A model generated the notes under the pieces. The model was not told the origin of the DNA and did not search any database. It saw nothing but the letters and a program-made list of their open reading frames with translations. From Pseudomonadota bacterium (GTDB lineage: Bacteria > Pseudomonadota > Gammaproteobacteria > Steroidobacterales > Steroidobacteraceae), in assembly GCA_021843755.1 (NCBI GenBank), contig JAKBWB010000002.1, forward strand, positions 34,681 to 98,680: DNA of 64,000 nucleotides, given 5' to 3'. Each line of letters opens with the position of its first letter. Position 1 is the first letter of the stretch. Shown in pieces: positions 28,741 through 36,376 of this stretch. The position numbers and the translations under genes were made by a program.

Positions 28741-29595
28741 CTACAGGAACAGATCCGGCAGCAAGTCTTCTTCGCGCACCGACGGATCGCGATACGGCGA
28801 GAAATCGCTGATGCCTTCTTCGCGCAGCACCTGCTCATCGATGCAGAACTGCCCGGTGAAGGCGCGGCTATCGCGCTTCAGGAGCGCGCAGGCGGCCTCG
28901 GCGACGATCTGCGGCGTGCGCACGCGGCGCAGCGCCTCGGCGCTCGCGCCGCGCAGAGCCACCTGCAGCGCGGCCGTGCCAATGACGGTGCGCGGCCAGA
29001 GCGCGTTCACCGCAATGCCCTGCGCGGCGAGCTCGCCGGCGAGTCCCAACACGCACAGACTCATGCCGAACTTCGCCAGCGAATAGGGCAGGTGCGGCGC
29101 GAACCAGCGTGGCTCGAGCTTCAGCGGCGGCGCGAGCGCCAGGATGTGTGGATTGGCCGCGCGCGCGAGGTAGACCGAGGCGAGCTTGCTGCACAGCAGC
29201 GTGCCGCGCGTGTTGACGGCATGCATCAGATCGAAACGGCGCATGTCGGTGGCGAGCGCCGGCGTCAAGCTGATGGCGCTGGCATTGTTGATCAGGATAT
29301 CGATGCCGCCGAACACCGCGGCGGTCCTCTCGATCGCCGCGTAAACCTGCTCGTCATCGCGAATGTCGAGCGGCAGCGCGAGTGCCTTGCCGCCGGCGGC
29401 CTCGATCTGCTCGGCGGCCGTGTAGATCGTGCCCGGCAGCTTCGGGTGCGGCTCGGTGGTCTTGGCCGCCACGGCCACGTTCGCGCCCTCGCGCGCCGCC
29501 CGCAGCGCGATAGCGAGCCCGATGCCCCGGCTCGCGCCCGTGATGAACAGGGTCCGTCCCCGCAGGTCCGCATGCTGGCCTTGCCCCATGTCCAA
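28741..29595 (-). CDS. HSDL2-like short-chain dehydrogenase/reductase
   Basis: 284 residues. Cofactor motif TGASRGIG, the NNASAISL segment and the YxxxK pair (PYSLAKFGMS) are present, and the sequence follows the SDR domain of animal HSDL2 closely (AAKTTEPHPKLPGTIYTAA; the INPDFFL-like end is PDLFL). The catalytic Ser seen in HSDL2 (NISPPL) is Ala here (ALAPPL), so activity may be altered. It converges on the FadR-type regulator with a 30-base gap. The substrate is unknown; a role with branched acyl or terpenoid intermediates is only a guess from the neighbours. Confidence 0.86.
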   Translation of the reverse strand: MDMGQGQHADLRGRTLFITGASRGIGLAIALRAAREGANVAVAAKTTEPHPKLPGTIYTAAEQIEAAGGKALALPLDIRDDEQVYAAIERTAAVFGGIDILINNASAISLTPALATDMRRFDLMHAVNTRGTLLCSKLASVYLARAANPHILALAPPLKLEPRWFAPHLPYSLAKFGMSLCVLGLAGELAAQGIAVNALWPRTVIGTAALQVALRGASAEALRRVRTPQIVAEAACALLKRDSRAFTGQFCIDEQVLREEGISDFSPYRDPSVREEDLLPDLFL

Positions 29596-29683
29596 ATCTC
29601 GCCGTCCGGCCGCCCGATGCGGCCGGCTGATCTTAGCAGCCGCCGCTGTCGTACGGTCCCGACGAACGGGCCTAAATGCCTAG

Positions 29684-29703
29684 GCGGCATGAGTACATGC
29701 CGC
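29684..29703. repeat. Perfect 8-base inverted repeat upstream of fpr
   Basis: GCGGCATG-AGTA-CATGCCGC lies in the divergent region between the SDR gene and fpr, about 80 bases before the fpr start. Perfect arms with a 4-base centre suit either an operator or a hairpin in a leader. The binding protein is unknown. Confidence 0.5.
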
Positions 29704-29781
29704 AAATTCACCCCATTTCAGACGATGGCCCATTAAAATGCGCGCCGCCGATGCACGGCCCCGAACACAGAGGTAGCAGAC

Positions 29782-30558
29782 TTGGCGGCGATTGGAACGG
29801 AGCGGGTACTGTCGGTCCAGCATTGGACCGACACGCAATTCACTTTTACCACCACCCGCGATGCGGGACTGCGCTTCGAGAACGGCCAGTTCGTCATGGT
29901 CGGGCTCGAGGTGGATGAGCGACCGCTGTTGCGCGCCTACAGCATTGCCAGCGCCAATCACGAGGAGCACCTGGAATTCCTCAGCATCAAGGTACCCGAC
30001 GGCCCGCTCACCTCCCGCCTGCAACACATCCGCGAGGGCGATGAGGTGCTGGTCAGCCGCAAGCCCACCGGCACACTGGTACTGCACGATCTGAGGCCCG
30101 GCAAGCGGCTGTATCTGCTGTCCACCGGCACCGGAGCGGCGCCCTTCATGAGCGTCATCAAGGACCCGGAAGCCTACGAGCGCTTCGAGAAGGTGATCTT
30201 CGTGCACGGCGTGCGCTGGGCGCGCGAGACGGCCGTGCTCAAGCACCGCATCGAGGCACTCAGGACCCACGAGCTGCTCGGCGAATGGGTGCGCGAGAAA
30301 CTCCTGTACTATCCCGCCGTGACGCGCGAGCCGCACGTCAACCGCGGCCGGCTCACGCACCTCATCGAGTCCGGACGGCTGTCCTACGATCTGGGACTGC
30401 CGCCGCTCGATCCCGGCCAGGACCGCGCCATGGTGTGCGGCAGCCCTGGCATGCTCACCGACACCTGCGCCCTGCTCGACGGCCGCGGCTTTCAGATGTC
30501 GCCGCACATCGGTGAGAGCGGCGACTACGTGATCGAGCGGGCCTTCGTCGCCAAGTAA
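29782..30558 (+). CDS. fpr: Ferredoxin/flavodoxin--NADP+ reductase
   Basis: 258 residues, typical for bacterial class I FPR. The FAD motif RAYSIAS, the NADP-binding GTGTGAAPFMS region and the terminal VIERAFVAK are present. It moves electrons between NADPH and ferredoxin or flavodoxin for iron-sulfur, biosynthetic and redox-stress reactions. The start is a TTG at 29782 with GAGGT seven bases upstream; no better in-frame ATG exists. Confidence 0.93.
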   Translation: MAAIGTERVLSVQHWTDTQFTFTTTRDAGLRFENGQFVMVGLEVDERPLLRAYSIASANHEEHLEFLSIKVPDGPLTSRLQHIREGDEVLVSRKPTGTLVLHDLRPGKRLYLLSTGTGAAPFMSVIKDPEAYERFEKVIFVHGVRWARETAVLKHRIEALRTHELLGEWVREKLLYYPAVTREPHVNRGRLTHLIESGRLSYDLGLPPLDPGQDRAMVCGSPGMLTDTCALLDGRGFQMSPHIGESGDYVIERAFVAK

Positions 30559-30639
30559 GCTCGCACGACCCGCCCCCCAACAGCGGCGCAGGCGCACGCT
30601 TCGATGCGAGCCGGCTCGCTCCGGTGGCCAGCGGTTTTC

Positions 30640-31923
30640 CTACTGGGCGGGGGCGAGTCCGGCCGCGGCTTTGGCGTCGGCCCGGGCGGCCCACAGCCAG
30701 AACAACCCACTCACCACCACCACGAACGGCACGATCATCACCGCCGCGCCGAGCGAGGTCGCGTCCGACACCCCACCGATGATGGTGGGGGAGATGGCAT
30801 CCCCCAGCGCGTGGATGACGAAGATGCTGAGCGCCACCGCGCAAGCCCGCTCGGCGGGACTGACCAGATTGACGATCGCCGTGTTGATCGGTCCGGTTGA
30901 CATGAACAGCAGCAGCTCGGCCACCACGAGCGCGGCATAGAACACCGAGGGCGAGGGCGAGGCGAGCGCGAGGTACGTGGCCGGCACCGCCAGCAGCGTG
31001 GCCCACCCCGACATCCACAGGTAAGCCTGGCGCGAGAACTTCAGCCAGTAATCCCCCAGCCATCCGCCCACGAAGGTGCCCACGAACCCGGTGATGACCA
31101 CGATCGCCCCGAAGCCCTCGGTGGCTTGAGCCGTCGACACGCCACGCACCTGCTCGAGGAACGTCGGCATCCACACCGCCAGGCCCCCGACCGCGAACGT
31201 GTAGGCCGCATAGCCGAGCACGGTCAGCAGATAGGGGCTCTGGCGCAGCAGACGCACATAGACGGCCCAGGATCCCGGCTGCACCCCGAGCGCCATCCCG
31301 CCCCCGGCGGCGACCGAGACGTCATCGCTGTCGTGAACGCCACGCGGTGGATCGGGCAGGTGCCAGATCCACACCGCCAGCCCGATCCCCGGGATGCCGG
31401 CCACGTAGAACGCATCGCGCCAGCCGTAGTGCACCAGAACAATGCCGCCGACGATGTAGCCGAGCGCCGCACCCACCGGGATCGCCATGTTGAAAACGGC
31501 GAATGCCCGGCCGCGGGTGCGCCGCACGAAATAATCAGCCAGGAGCGACGGGGCGATCGTGCCGTAGGCGGCCTCGCCGATTCCGACCACGGCACGTGCG
31601 CCAAGCAGCTGCACGTAATTCTGCGCGAGGCCCGAGAGCCCCGTGGCCAGGCTCCAGATCAGCACGCCGATCGCGATCGGCCGGGTTCTGGAGCCGCGAT
31701 CGCCCAGGCGCCCGAAGATCGGGGCCGTCAGCAGGTATACGATGAGGAAGCCGCTCATCAGGGTACCGAGCTGGAAGTCATCGAGCCCCATGGGCGCGCG
31801 CTGCAGCGCGGGCAGCAGCGCCGAGACGACGTAGCGATCCAGATAGTTGAGCAGGTTGACGCCGGTCAGCACCGACAGTGAGACCACCGAGGCGCGCCGC
31901 AGCGTGCGGGTCGAATCATTCAC
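30640..31923 (-). CDS. MFS transporter, spinster-like
   Basis: 427 residues with 12 membrane segments. The start of the first helix, NLLNYLDRYVVSALLPAL, and GRLGDRGSRTRPIAIGV are typical of the spinster (Spns) branch of the major facilitator superfamily, which in animals exports sphingosine-1-phosphate and lysolipids. The bacterial substrate is unknown. It lies 13 bases after the LytS-type kinase gene on the same strand, suggesting one transcript. Confidence 0.86.
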   Translation of the reverse strand: MNDSTRTLRRASVVSLSVLTGVNLLNYLDRYVVSALLPALQRAPMGLDDFQLGTLMSGFLIVYLLTAPIFGRLGDRGSRTRPIAIGVLIWSLATGLSGLAQNYVQLLGARAVVGIGEAAYGTIAPSLLADYFVRRTRGRAFAVFNMAIPVGAALGYIVGGIVLVHYGWRDAFYVAGIPGIGLAVWIWHLPDPPRGVHDSDDVSVAAGGGMALGVQPGSWAVYVRLLRQSPYLLTVLGYAAYTFAVGGLAVWMPTFLEQVRGVSTAQATEGFGAIVVITGFVGTFVGGWLGDYWLKFSRQAYLWMSGWATLLAVPATYLALASPSPSVFYAALVVAELLLFMSTGPINTAIVNLVSPAERACAVALSIFVIHALGDAISPTIIGGVSDATSLGAAVMIVPFVVVVSGLFWLWAARADAKAAAGLAPAQ

Positions 31924-31936
31924 CCGAGTACGCGCC

Positions 31937-33067
31937 TCAGGCCGCCACCGGCGTCACCACCGGCTCGCTCTCCTCGAGCAGCAGCGGCATGCGGATCTCG
32001 GCCACCCACAGCCCACCGGGTCGCGCGGCCGCATCGAACGCGGCCAGCTCGCCGAACTGGATCGTAAGCCGCTCGCGCACGTTCTTCAGACCGATCCCGT
32101 CCCTGCCGGCCGGCTCGAGCACGCCGATGGTGTTGGTTACACGCAGTATCAGGTGCGCCTCGTCCACGAACGCCTCGACCCGGATCTCCACCGCACCGAG
32201 GTGGCTGGCGAGCCCATGCACCACCGCATTCTCGATCAGCGGCTGCAGAATCAGGCTCGGCACCCACGAGCGGGGCGCACGCTCCGGGACCGGCACCGAT
32301 ACGGTCAGCCGGTCGGCGAAGCGTCGCTGCTGCAACCCGAGGTACAGCCGCACGAATTGCAGCTCCTCGGCGAGACGCGAGAACTCCCGCTCCCCGGCGT
32401 ACAGCAGGCGGCGCAACAAGTCGGCGAGCTGCACGATCATGGTGCGCGCATCGGCCGGATCGCCGTCGATCTGGCCATGGATGGTGTTGAGCAGATTGAA
32501 CAGGGAATGCGGCGATAGCTGCATGCGCAGCGCCGCCAAGTGCGCCGCCGACAGCGCCCGCTCGAGCGCCGCGGCGCGGATATGCGAATCGCGCAGGCGG
32601 CGATAGATGTCGAACCCGGTGGCGAGCGCCAGTCCGAAACCATACGTCAGCAGGAAGCTCGTCGCGCTGGCCACCCAGATCTGGATCAGCGGCAGCAGCT
32701 GCGGCGGTCCGGTGTCATTGGCCGTGGTGAACTGCAGCAGCGCCCGATGCGCCCCGACCAGTACCGCATCTCCAAGCCAGAGCGCGGGCTCGGCCAGAAT
32801 CGCGAAGCCCACCGCCAGGAGCACCTGCAGCGGCAGGCGGCGCAGGATCGGCTGCCATCCCATGCGCAGCGAGGCCCATACGCACCCGAGCAGGACAGGA
32901 TACAGCAACAGATGCTGCAGGAGCCGCGCCTGCCAGGGCGCGAACAGGTCCACGTGCAGCGCCGTGAGGCTCGACTGCATCTGGTTCGCGTAAAGAACGT
33001 CCGAGAGCGCCACGTAAATCCAGAACACCGTGACGATCAGCAGGAGCGGCCGGGATCGCGAACTCAT
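31937..33067 (-). CDS. LytS/YehU-type sensor histidine kinase (orphan)
   Basis: 376 residues. Four to five N-terminal membrane segments precede a His_kinase domain with the phosphoacceptor His in LRMQLSPHSLFNLLNTI and an ATPase domain with PLIENAVVHG and GIGLKNVRERL. Kinases of this type usually pair with a LytTR response regulator encoded next door. None is present; instead the spinster-like transporter follows. Either the partner lies elsewhere or the kinase talks to a distant regulator. Confidence 0.88.
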   Translation of the reverse strand: MSSRSRPLLLIVTVFWIYVALSDVLYANQMQSSLTALHVDLFAPWQARLLQHLLLYPVLLGCVWASLRMGWQPILRRLPLQVLLAVGFAILAEPALWLGDAVLVGAHRALLQFTTANDTGPPQLLPLIQIWVASATSFLLTYGFGLALATGFDIYRRLRDSHIRAAALERALSAAHLAALRMQLSPHSLFNLLNTIHGQIDGDPADARTMIVQLADLLRRLLYAGEREFSRLAEELQFVRLYLGLQQRRFADRLTVSVPVPERAPRSWVPSLILQPLIENAVVHGLASHLGAVEIRVEAFVDEAHLILRVTNTIGVLEPAGRDGIGLKNVRERLTIQFGELAAFDAAARPGGLWVAEIRMPLLLEESEPVVTPVAA

Positions 33068-33161
33068 CGGCTAATGTTACCCCTTCACCGCCGCACGGTG
33101 TGTTGCGCACCGCTGACAGCCCATCATGACTGCCGTGCCGCTCTCCGGTACAGTCCCGCTC

Positions 33162-33515
33162 ATGGAAATATTCAAGGAATTCCGCCTCGAGGCGGCGCAT
33201 CGCCTGCCCAATGTCCCGCCGGGGCACAAATGTGCCCGCCTCCACGGACACTCGTTCCGCATCGGCGTGCACGTGGACGGGCCCCTCGATCCGGTTTCGG
33301 GCTGGGTGTGCGATTTCTCGGCCCTGAAAAGCGCCTTTGCCCCCGTGCACGAGGCACTCGACCACCACTACCTCAACGACGTGCCGGGCCTGGAGAACCC
33401 GACCAGCGAGCATCTGGCGATCTGGATCTGGGAGCGGCTGAAGCCGGCGCTGCCCGCGCTCAGCCGCATCACGGTCCGCGAAACCTGCACCAGCGGCTGC
33501 GAGTATCGCGGCTGA
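33162..33515 (+). CDS. queD: 6-carboxy-5,6,7,8-tetrahydropterin synthase
   Basis: 117 residues, full length for QueD. Zinc ligands His13 (LEAAHRL), His28 and His30 (LHGHSFR) and catalytic Cys24 (KCARLHGH) are present, as are DFSALK and HHYLND. It converts dihydroneopterin triphosphate to carboxytetrahydropterin in queuosine synthesis. The start at ATG 33162 ([13 protein letters not shown]) matches the E. coli form. No other queuosine genes are nearby. Confidence 0.94.
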   Translation: MEIFKEFRLEAAHRLPNVPPGHKCARLHGHSFRIGVHVDGPLDPVSGWVCDFSALKSAFAPVHEALDHHYLNDVPGLENPTSEHLAIWIWERLKPALPALSRITVRETCTSGCEYRG

Positions 33516-33552
33516 GCCCGCAACGGCGCCGGGATGGCGCGCGCATGGCGCC

Positions 33553-34131
33553 TCACTGACATCTCCCACCGAGCAACCCCGCCTTCAACGCCTTGCCGGG
33601 CGGGCGTGCCCCCAGCCAGATCCCGAGGAACGCGCGGGCGAAATCCGCGCCGGGGATCGTGCCCTGCTTCACCCCATCGAGCAGGTACTCGATGCCCTGG
33701 CCGCTGACGTGAACGAAGGTCATGGTCTGCCCGGAGTCGACCCCGTGCATCCAGCCATCGAGGGTGGCGATCCGCGAACGCAGCTGCGGCAGCTCGCCCT
33801 TCGCGCTGCGGGCGAACCCTTCCCGCCACGCACCGCGCAGCTCATCGGTGGTCACGTGCCACAGAAAGTGCAGCGCGATCTCACTCGACTCATCGTGGCT
33901 CAAAATCGCGGCGGCATTGCTCGAGCGGCGCGCCAGATAGAGCGCGGCAACATAGACTTTGATCCGAAAGAACGTGGCCTTGCGGATGCCGAGGCCGTTG
34001 AGCGCCAGCACCTGACCGCGCACGGTCACGTGATCGGGAAACGACACGCCGTCGCACTGCCCCGCATGGACCGCCCCGCCCGCCAGCGCCAGCGCGGCAG
34101 CAAACACCACACACCACAGCCGGATCTTCAT
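33553..34131 (-). CDS. Exported chalcone-isomerase-like protein
   Basis: 192 residues. A signal peptide (MKIRLWCVVFAAALALAGG, cleavage near VHA-GQ) is followed by a chalcone-isomerase-like domain: LALNGLGIRKATFFRIKVYVAALYLARR, LHFLWHVTTDELRGAW and LDGVKQGTIPGADFARAFLGIWLG. Bacterial members are periplasmic, with no known flavonoid substrate. GGGAGGGG directly upstream supports the ATG at 34131. The gene lies downstream of the hydrolase remnant. Confidence 0.86.
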   Translation of the reverse strand: MKIRLWCVVFAAALALAGGAVHAGQCDGVSFPDHVTVRGQVLALNGLGIRKATFFRIKVYVAALYLARRSSNAAAILSHDESSEIALHFLWHVTTDELRGAWREGFARSAKGELPQLRSRIATLDGWMHGVDSGQTMTFVHVSGQGIEYLLDGVKQGTIPGADFARAFLGIWLGARPPGKALKAGLLGGRCQ

Positions 34132-34192
34132 ACCCCTCCCCTGGCGTCCCGATGCGTGCAGGGACGTCCGAACAAGCCTATCACGGCGACCC

Positions 34193-34372
34193 TCAGCCCG
34201 GCACCAAGGGCACAAGCCGCGCAAGGAAGCGCTCGATCGCCTCCACGACCCGCGGCTCATCCGGCAATGGAGCGTGTCCGCGCTCGGCAACCGTCAGCGC
34301 CTGCAGATCCGGCTTCTCCCGGCGCATCCGCTCGAGTGTCTCGGCGCTGAGGATGTCCGAATCCCCGCCGCG
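34193..34372 (-). pseudogene. Alpha/beta hydrolase C-terminal remnant
   Basis: About 59 codons match the C-terminal end of alpha/beta hydrolases: RGGDSDILSAETLERMRREK contains the acid-bearing turn, and ERGHAPLPDEP the catalytic His context. The nucleophile Ser half is absent; upstream DNA belongs to the yajR-like gene, whose stop lies four bases away. A deletion that removed the front of the hydrolase, or an insertion of the transporter gene, explains this. It is not expected to fold alone. Confidence 0.7.
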
Positions 34373-34376
34373 GCAC

Positions 34377-35747
34377 TCACTCGGATGGGGTTCCCGGCGG
34401 CGTACCGGCCACCTGCGCGGCACGCCGCACGTCATAGATCTTGGCGTCGACCTTCAGGTACGCCACGCCCTCCTCGGCGACCACCACCGCTTCGGCCACG
34501 CCCGGAACCTCGCGCAACGCCGCGGCCAGCTGCCGCGCCTCGCCGGTCCCCTCGCCCAAGCGCACCACGCGCGAGGCCAGGTAGGTCGGCTGACGCATGG
34601 TGGCCGCGAGCACCAGCCACAACGCCGCGAGCACCCCGGTCGATTCGAACACCGCGCCCGTGCCGAAGTGTTGATGCATCCAGCCGCCCACGGCCCCGCC
34701 GACGAAGATGCCGAGGAACTGTGAACTCGAATAGACGCCGGTGGCCGTGCCCGTGGCACCGGTTGGCGCGATCCTGGTCACCAACGAGGGCAGGCTCGCC
34801 TCCATGACGTTGAACGCGGCAAAGAACAGCGTGAGCGCCGCGAGCAACATCACCCGCTCCTCTGCGGCCGCGGCCAACATGATCTGACTGACCAGGAGCG
34901 CCGCAACCGCCGTCACCAGCACCCCCTTCATGCGCCGGCGGCGCTCCCCGATGATGATCGCGGGCACCATGATGGCCACCGAGATCAGCAGAATCGGCAG
35001 ATACACCCACCAGTCGCTGCGGCTGCCGAGACCGAGGGTGCGGGCGAACAGCGCCGGAACGACGAGAAAGCTCGCCGTCAGCATCGCGTGCAGGGTGAAG
35101 ATGCCGAAATCCAGGCGCAACAGCTGCGAGTTGCGCAACGCGGCACCGAGCATCGCGGGAACCGGCTCGGCCTCTCGATGCACCCGGCGGCGCCGCGGCG
35201 TGGGCACCGCGAACAGCGTGACGAGGATGCCAACGACCGCCAACACGCTCATCAGCCAGAAAATCCCCGCTACGCCGATCCAACCGGCGAGCACCGGCCC
35301 GAGGACGATCGCCACGAAGAACGACAGGCCGATGGTCATGCCGACCAGCGCCATGGCCTTGGTGCGATTTTCCTCCGCGGTGAGATCGGCCACCAGCGCC
35401 AGGATCACCGCGCCGACCGCTCCGGCCCCCTGCAGCGCGCGCGCGCCGATCATCGCGTCGATCGAATGCGCCCTCGCCGCCCAGGCGCTGCCCGCGCCGA
35501 AGAGCACCAATCCCGCAACCACCATCACCTTGCGCCCGATGCGGTCGGAAAGCAGGCCAAAGGGCATCTGCAGCAGGCCCTGCGTGAGACCGTAGATGCC
35601 GAGCGCGAGCCCGATGCTCGAGGCCGTCGCGCCGGTGAGGCCGCGCGCGAACAGCGCGAAAACCGGATAGATCATGAACAGACCCAGCATGCGCAGCGAG
35701 AAGACCGCGGCAAGCGCGCTGGCGGCGCGCAGTTCGTGCTTGGGCAT
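34377..35747 (-). CDS. yajR: YajR-type MFS transporter with C-terminal YAM domain
   Basis: 456 residues, nearly the size of E. coli YajR. Twelve membrane helices carry the motif A loop GLLSDRIGRKVMVV. A soluble ferredoxin-like domain of about 65 residues follows (ALREVPGVAEAVVVAEEGVAY, LKVDAKIYD), matching the YAM domain that distinguishes YajR from other drug/proton antiporters. The substrate is unknown. The last codons abut the hydrolase remnant. Confidence 0.9.
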   Translation of the reverse strand: MPKHELRAASALAAVFSLRMLGLFMIYPVFALFARGLTGATASSIGLALGIYGLTQGLLQMPFGLLSDRIGRKVMVVAGLVLFGAGSAWAARAHSIDAMIGARALQGAGAVGAVILALVADLTAEENRTKAMALVGMTIGLSFFVAIVLGPVLAGWIGVAGIFWLMSVLAVVGILVTLFAVPTPRRRRVHREAEPVPAMLGAALRNSQLLRLDFGIFTLHAMLTASFLVVPALFARTLGLGSRSDWWVYLPILLISVAIMVPAIIIGERRRRMKGVLVTAVAALLVSQIMLAAAAEERVMLLAALTLFFAAFNVMEASLPSLVTRIAPTGATGTATGVYSSSQFLGIFVGGAVGGWMHQHFGTGAVFESTGVLAALWLVLAATMRQPTYLASRVVRLGEGTGEARQLAAALREVPGVAEAVVVAEEGVAYLKVDAKIYDVRRAAQVAGTPPGTPSE

Positions 35748-35928
35748 CTGGGTCTGGTGACTCCGGTGAGTGCTCGGCGCTGAGTGGACCGGGAAGTCTA
35801 CTGCCGATGGTGCGGGTGTGCCACCCGGATACAGCTCCCGCCGCTGTCAGCACACCGCAATTGAACCGCTCTGCCCGCACGCATAGACTCTCGTGCACCA
35901 AACTCTTTGCCGCTCCCGGACCGAGATC

Positions 35929-36282
35929 ATGCAGGGCTCTTTGTTCCGCTTCTACGTACACGAGGGACATCGCCACCACGGCAAGCTCGTCTGGGAGTGG
36001 CTGCTCGAGCAGGGCAATCGCCTCGGCATCCGGGGCGGCTCGGCGTTCAAGGCCATGGCGGGTTTCGGCCGGCACCATACCCTGCACGAAGCGCGCTTCT
36101 TCGAACTCGCCGGCTCGCTCACCGTGGAAGTGGAATTCATCGCCACCGAGGCGGAGGCGCGCGAACTGCTCGACTTGCTGCACCGCGAGAAGGTGCGGCT
36201 GTTCTACGCCTACACCCCGGCGCAATTCGGCGTGATCAATCCGGACTCGGCCGATCCACCGGCGGTCGGCGAAGATCCCTGA
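35929..36282 (+). CDS. DUF190 protein
   Basis: 117 residues. The segments RFYVHEGHRHHGKLVWEWLL, GIRGGSAFKAMAGFG and VEVEFIATEAEARELLDLL define the DUF190 family, a PII-like ferredoxin fold of unknown role. In many genomes it neighbours the fluoride channel gene crcB, but no crcB is seen here. The start at ATG 35929 (MQGSLFRF) is chosen; upstream in-frame codons are unlike the family. Confidence 0.87.
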   Translation: MQGSLFRFYVHEGHRHHGKLVWEWLLEQGNRLGIRGGSAFKAMAGFGRHHTLHEARFFELAGSLTVEVEFIATEAEARELLDLLHREKVRLFYAYTPAQFGVINPDSADPPAVGEDP

Positions 36283-36327
36283 GGCACCCGAGCGCCGCGG
36301 CGCATGCGCTGCAGCGTCCGCGCCACG

Positions 36328-36351
36328 GGGCGCGGCCCGGTTGCCGCGCCC
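36328..36351. terminator. GC-rich hairpin between convergent genes
   Basis: GGGCGCGG-CCCGGTTG-CCGCGCCC forms an 8-base perfect stem between the DUF190 and M61 genes, which converge here. No T-run follows on either side, so termination is only a suggestion from position. Confidence 0.35.
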
Positions 36352-36376
36352 GGGCCGTGCAGCGCACCGCCAACCC

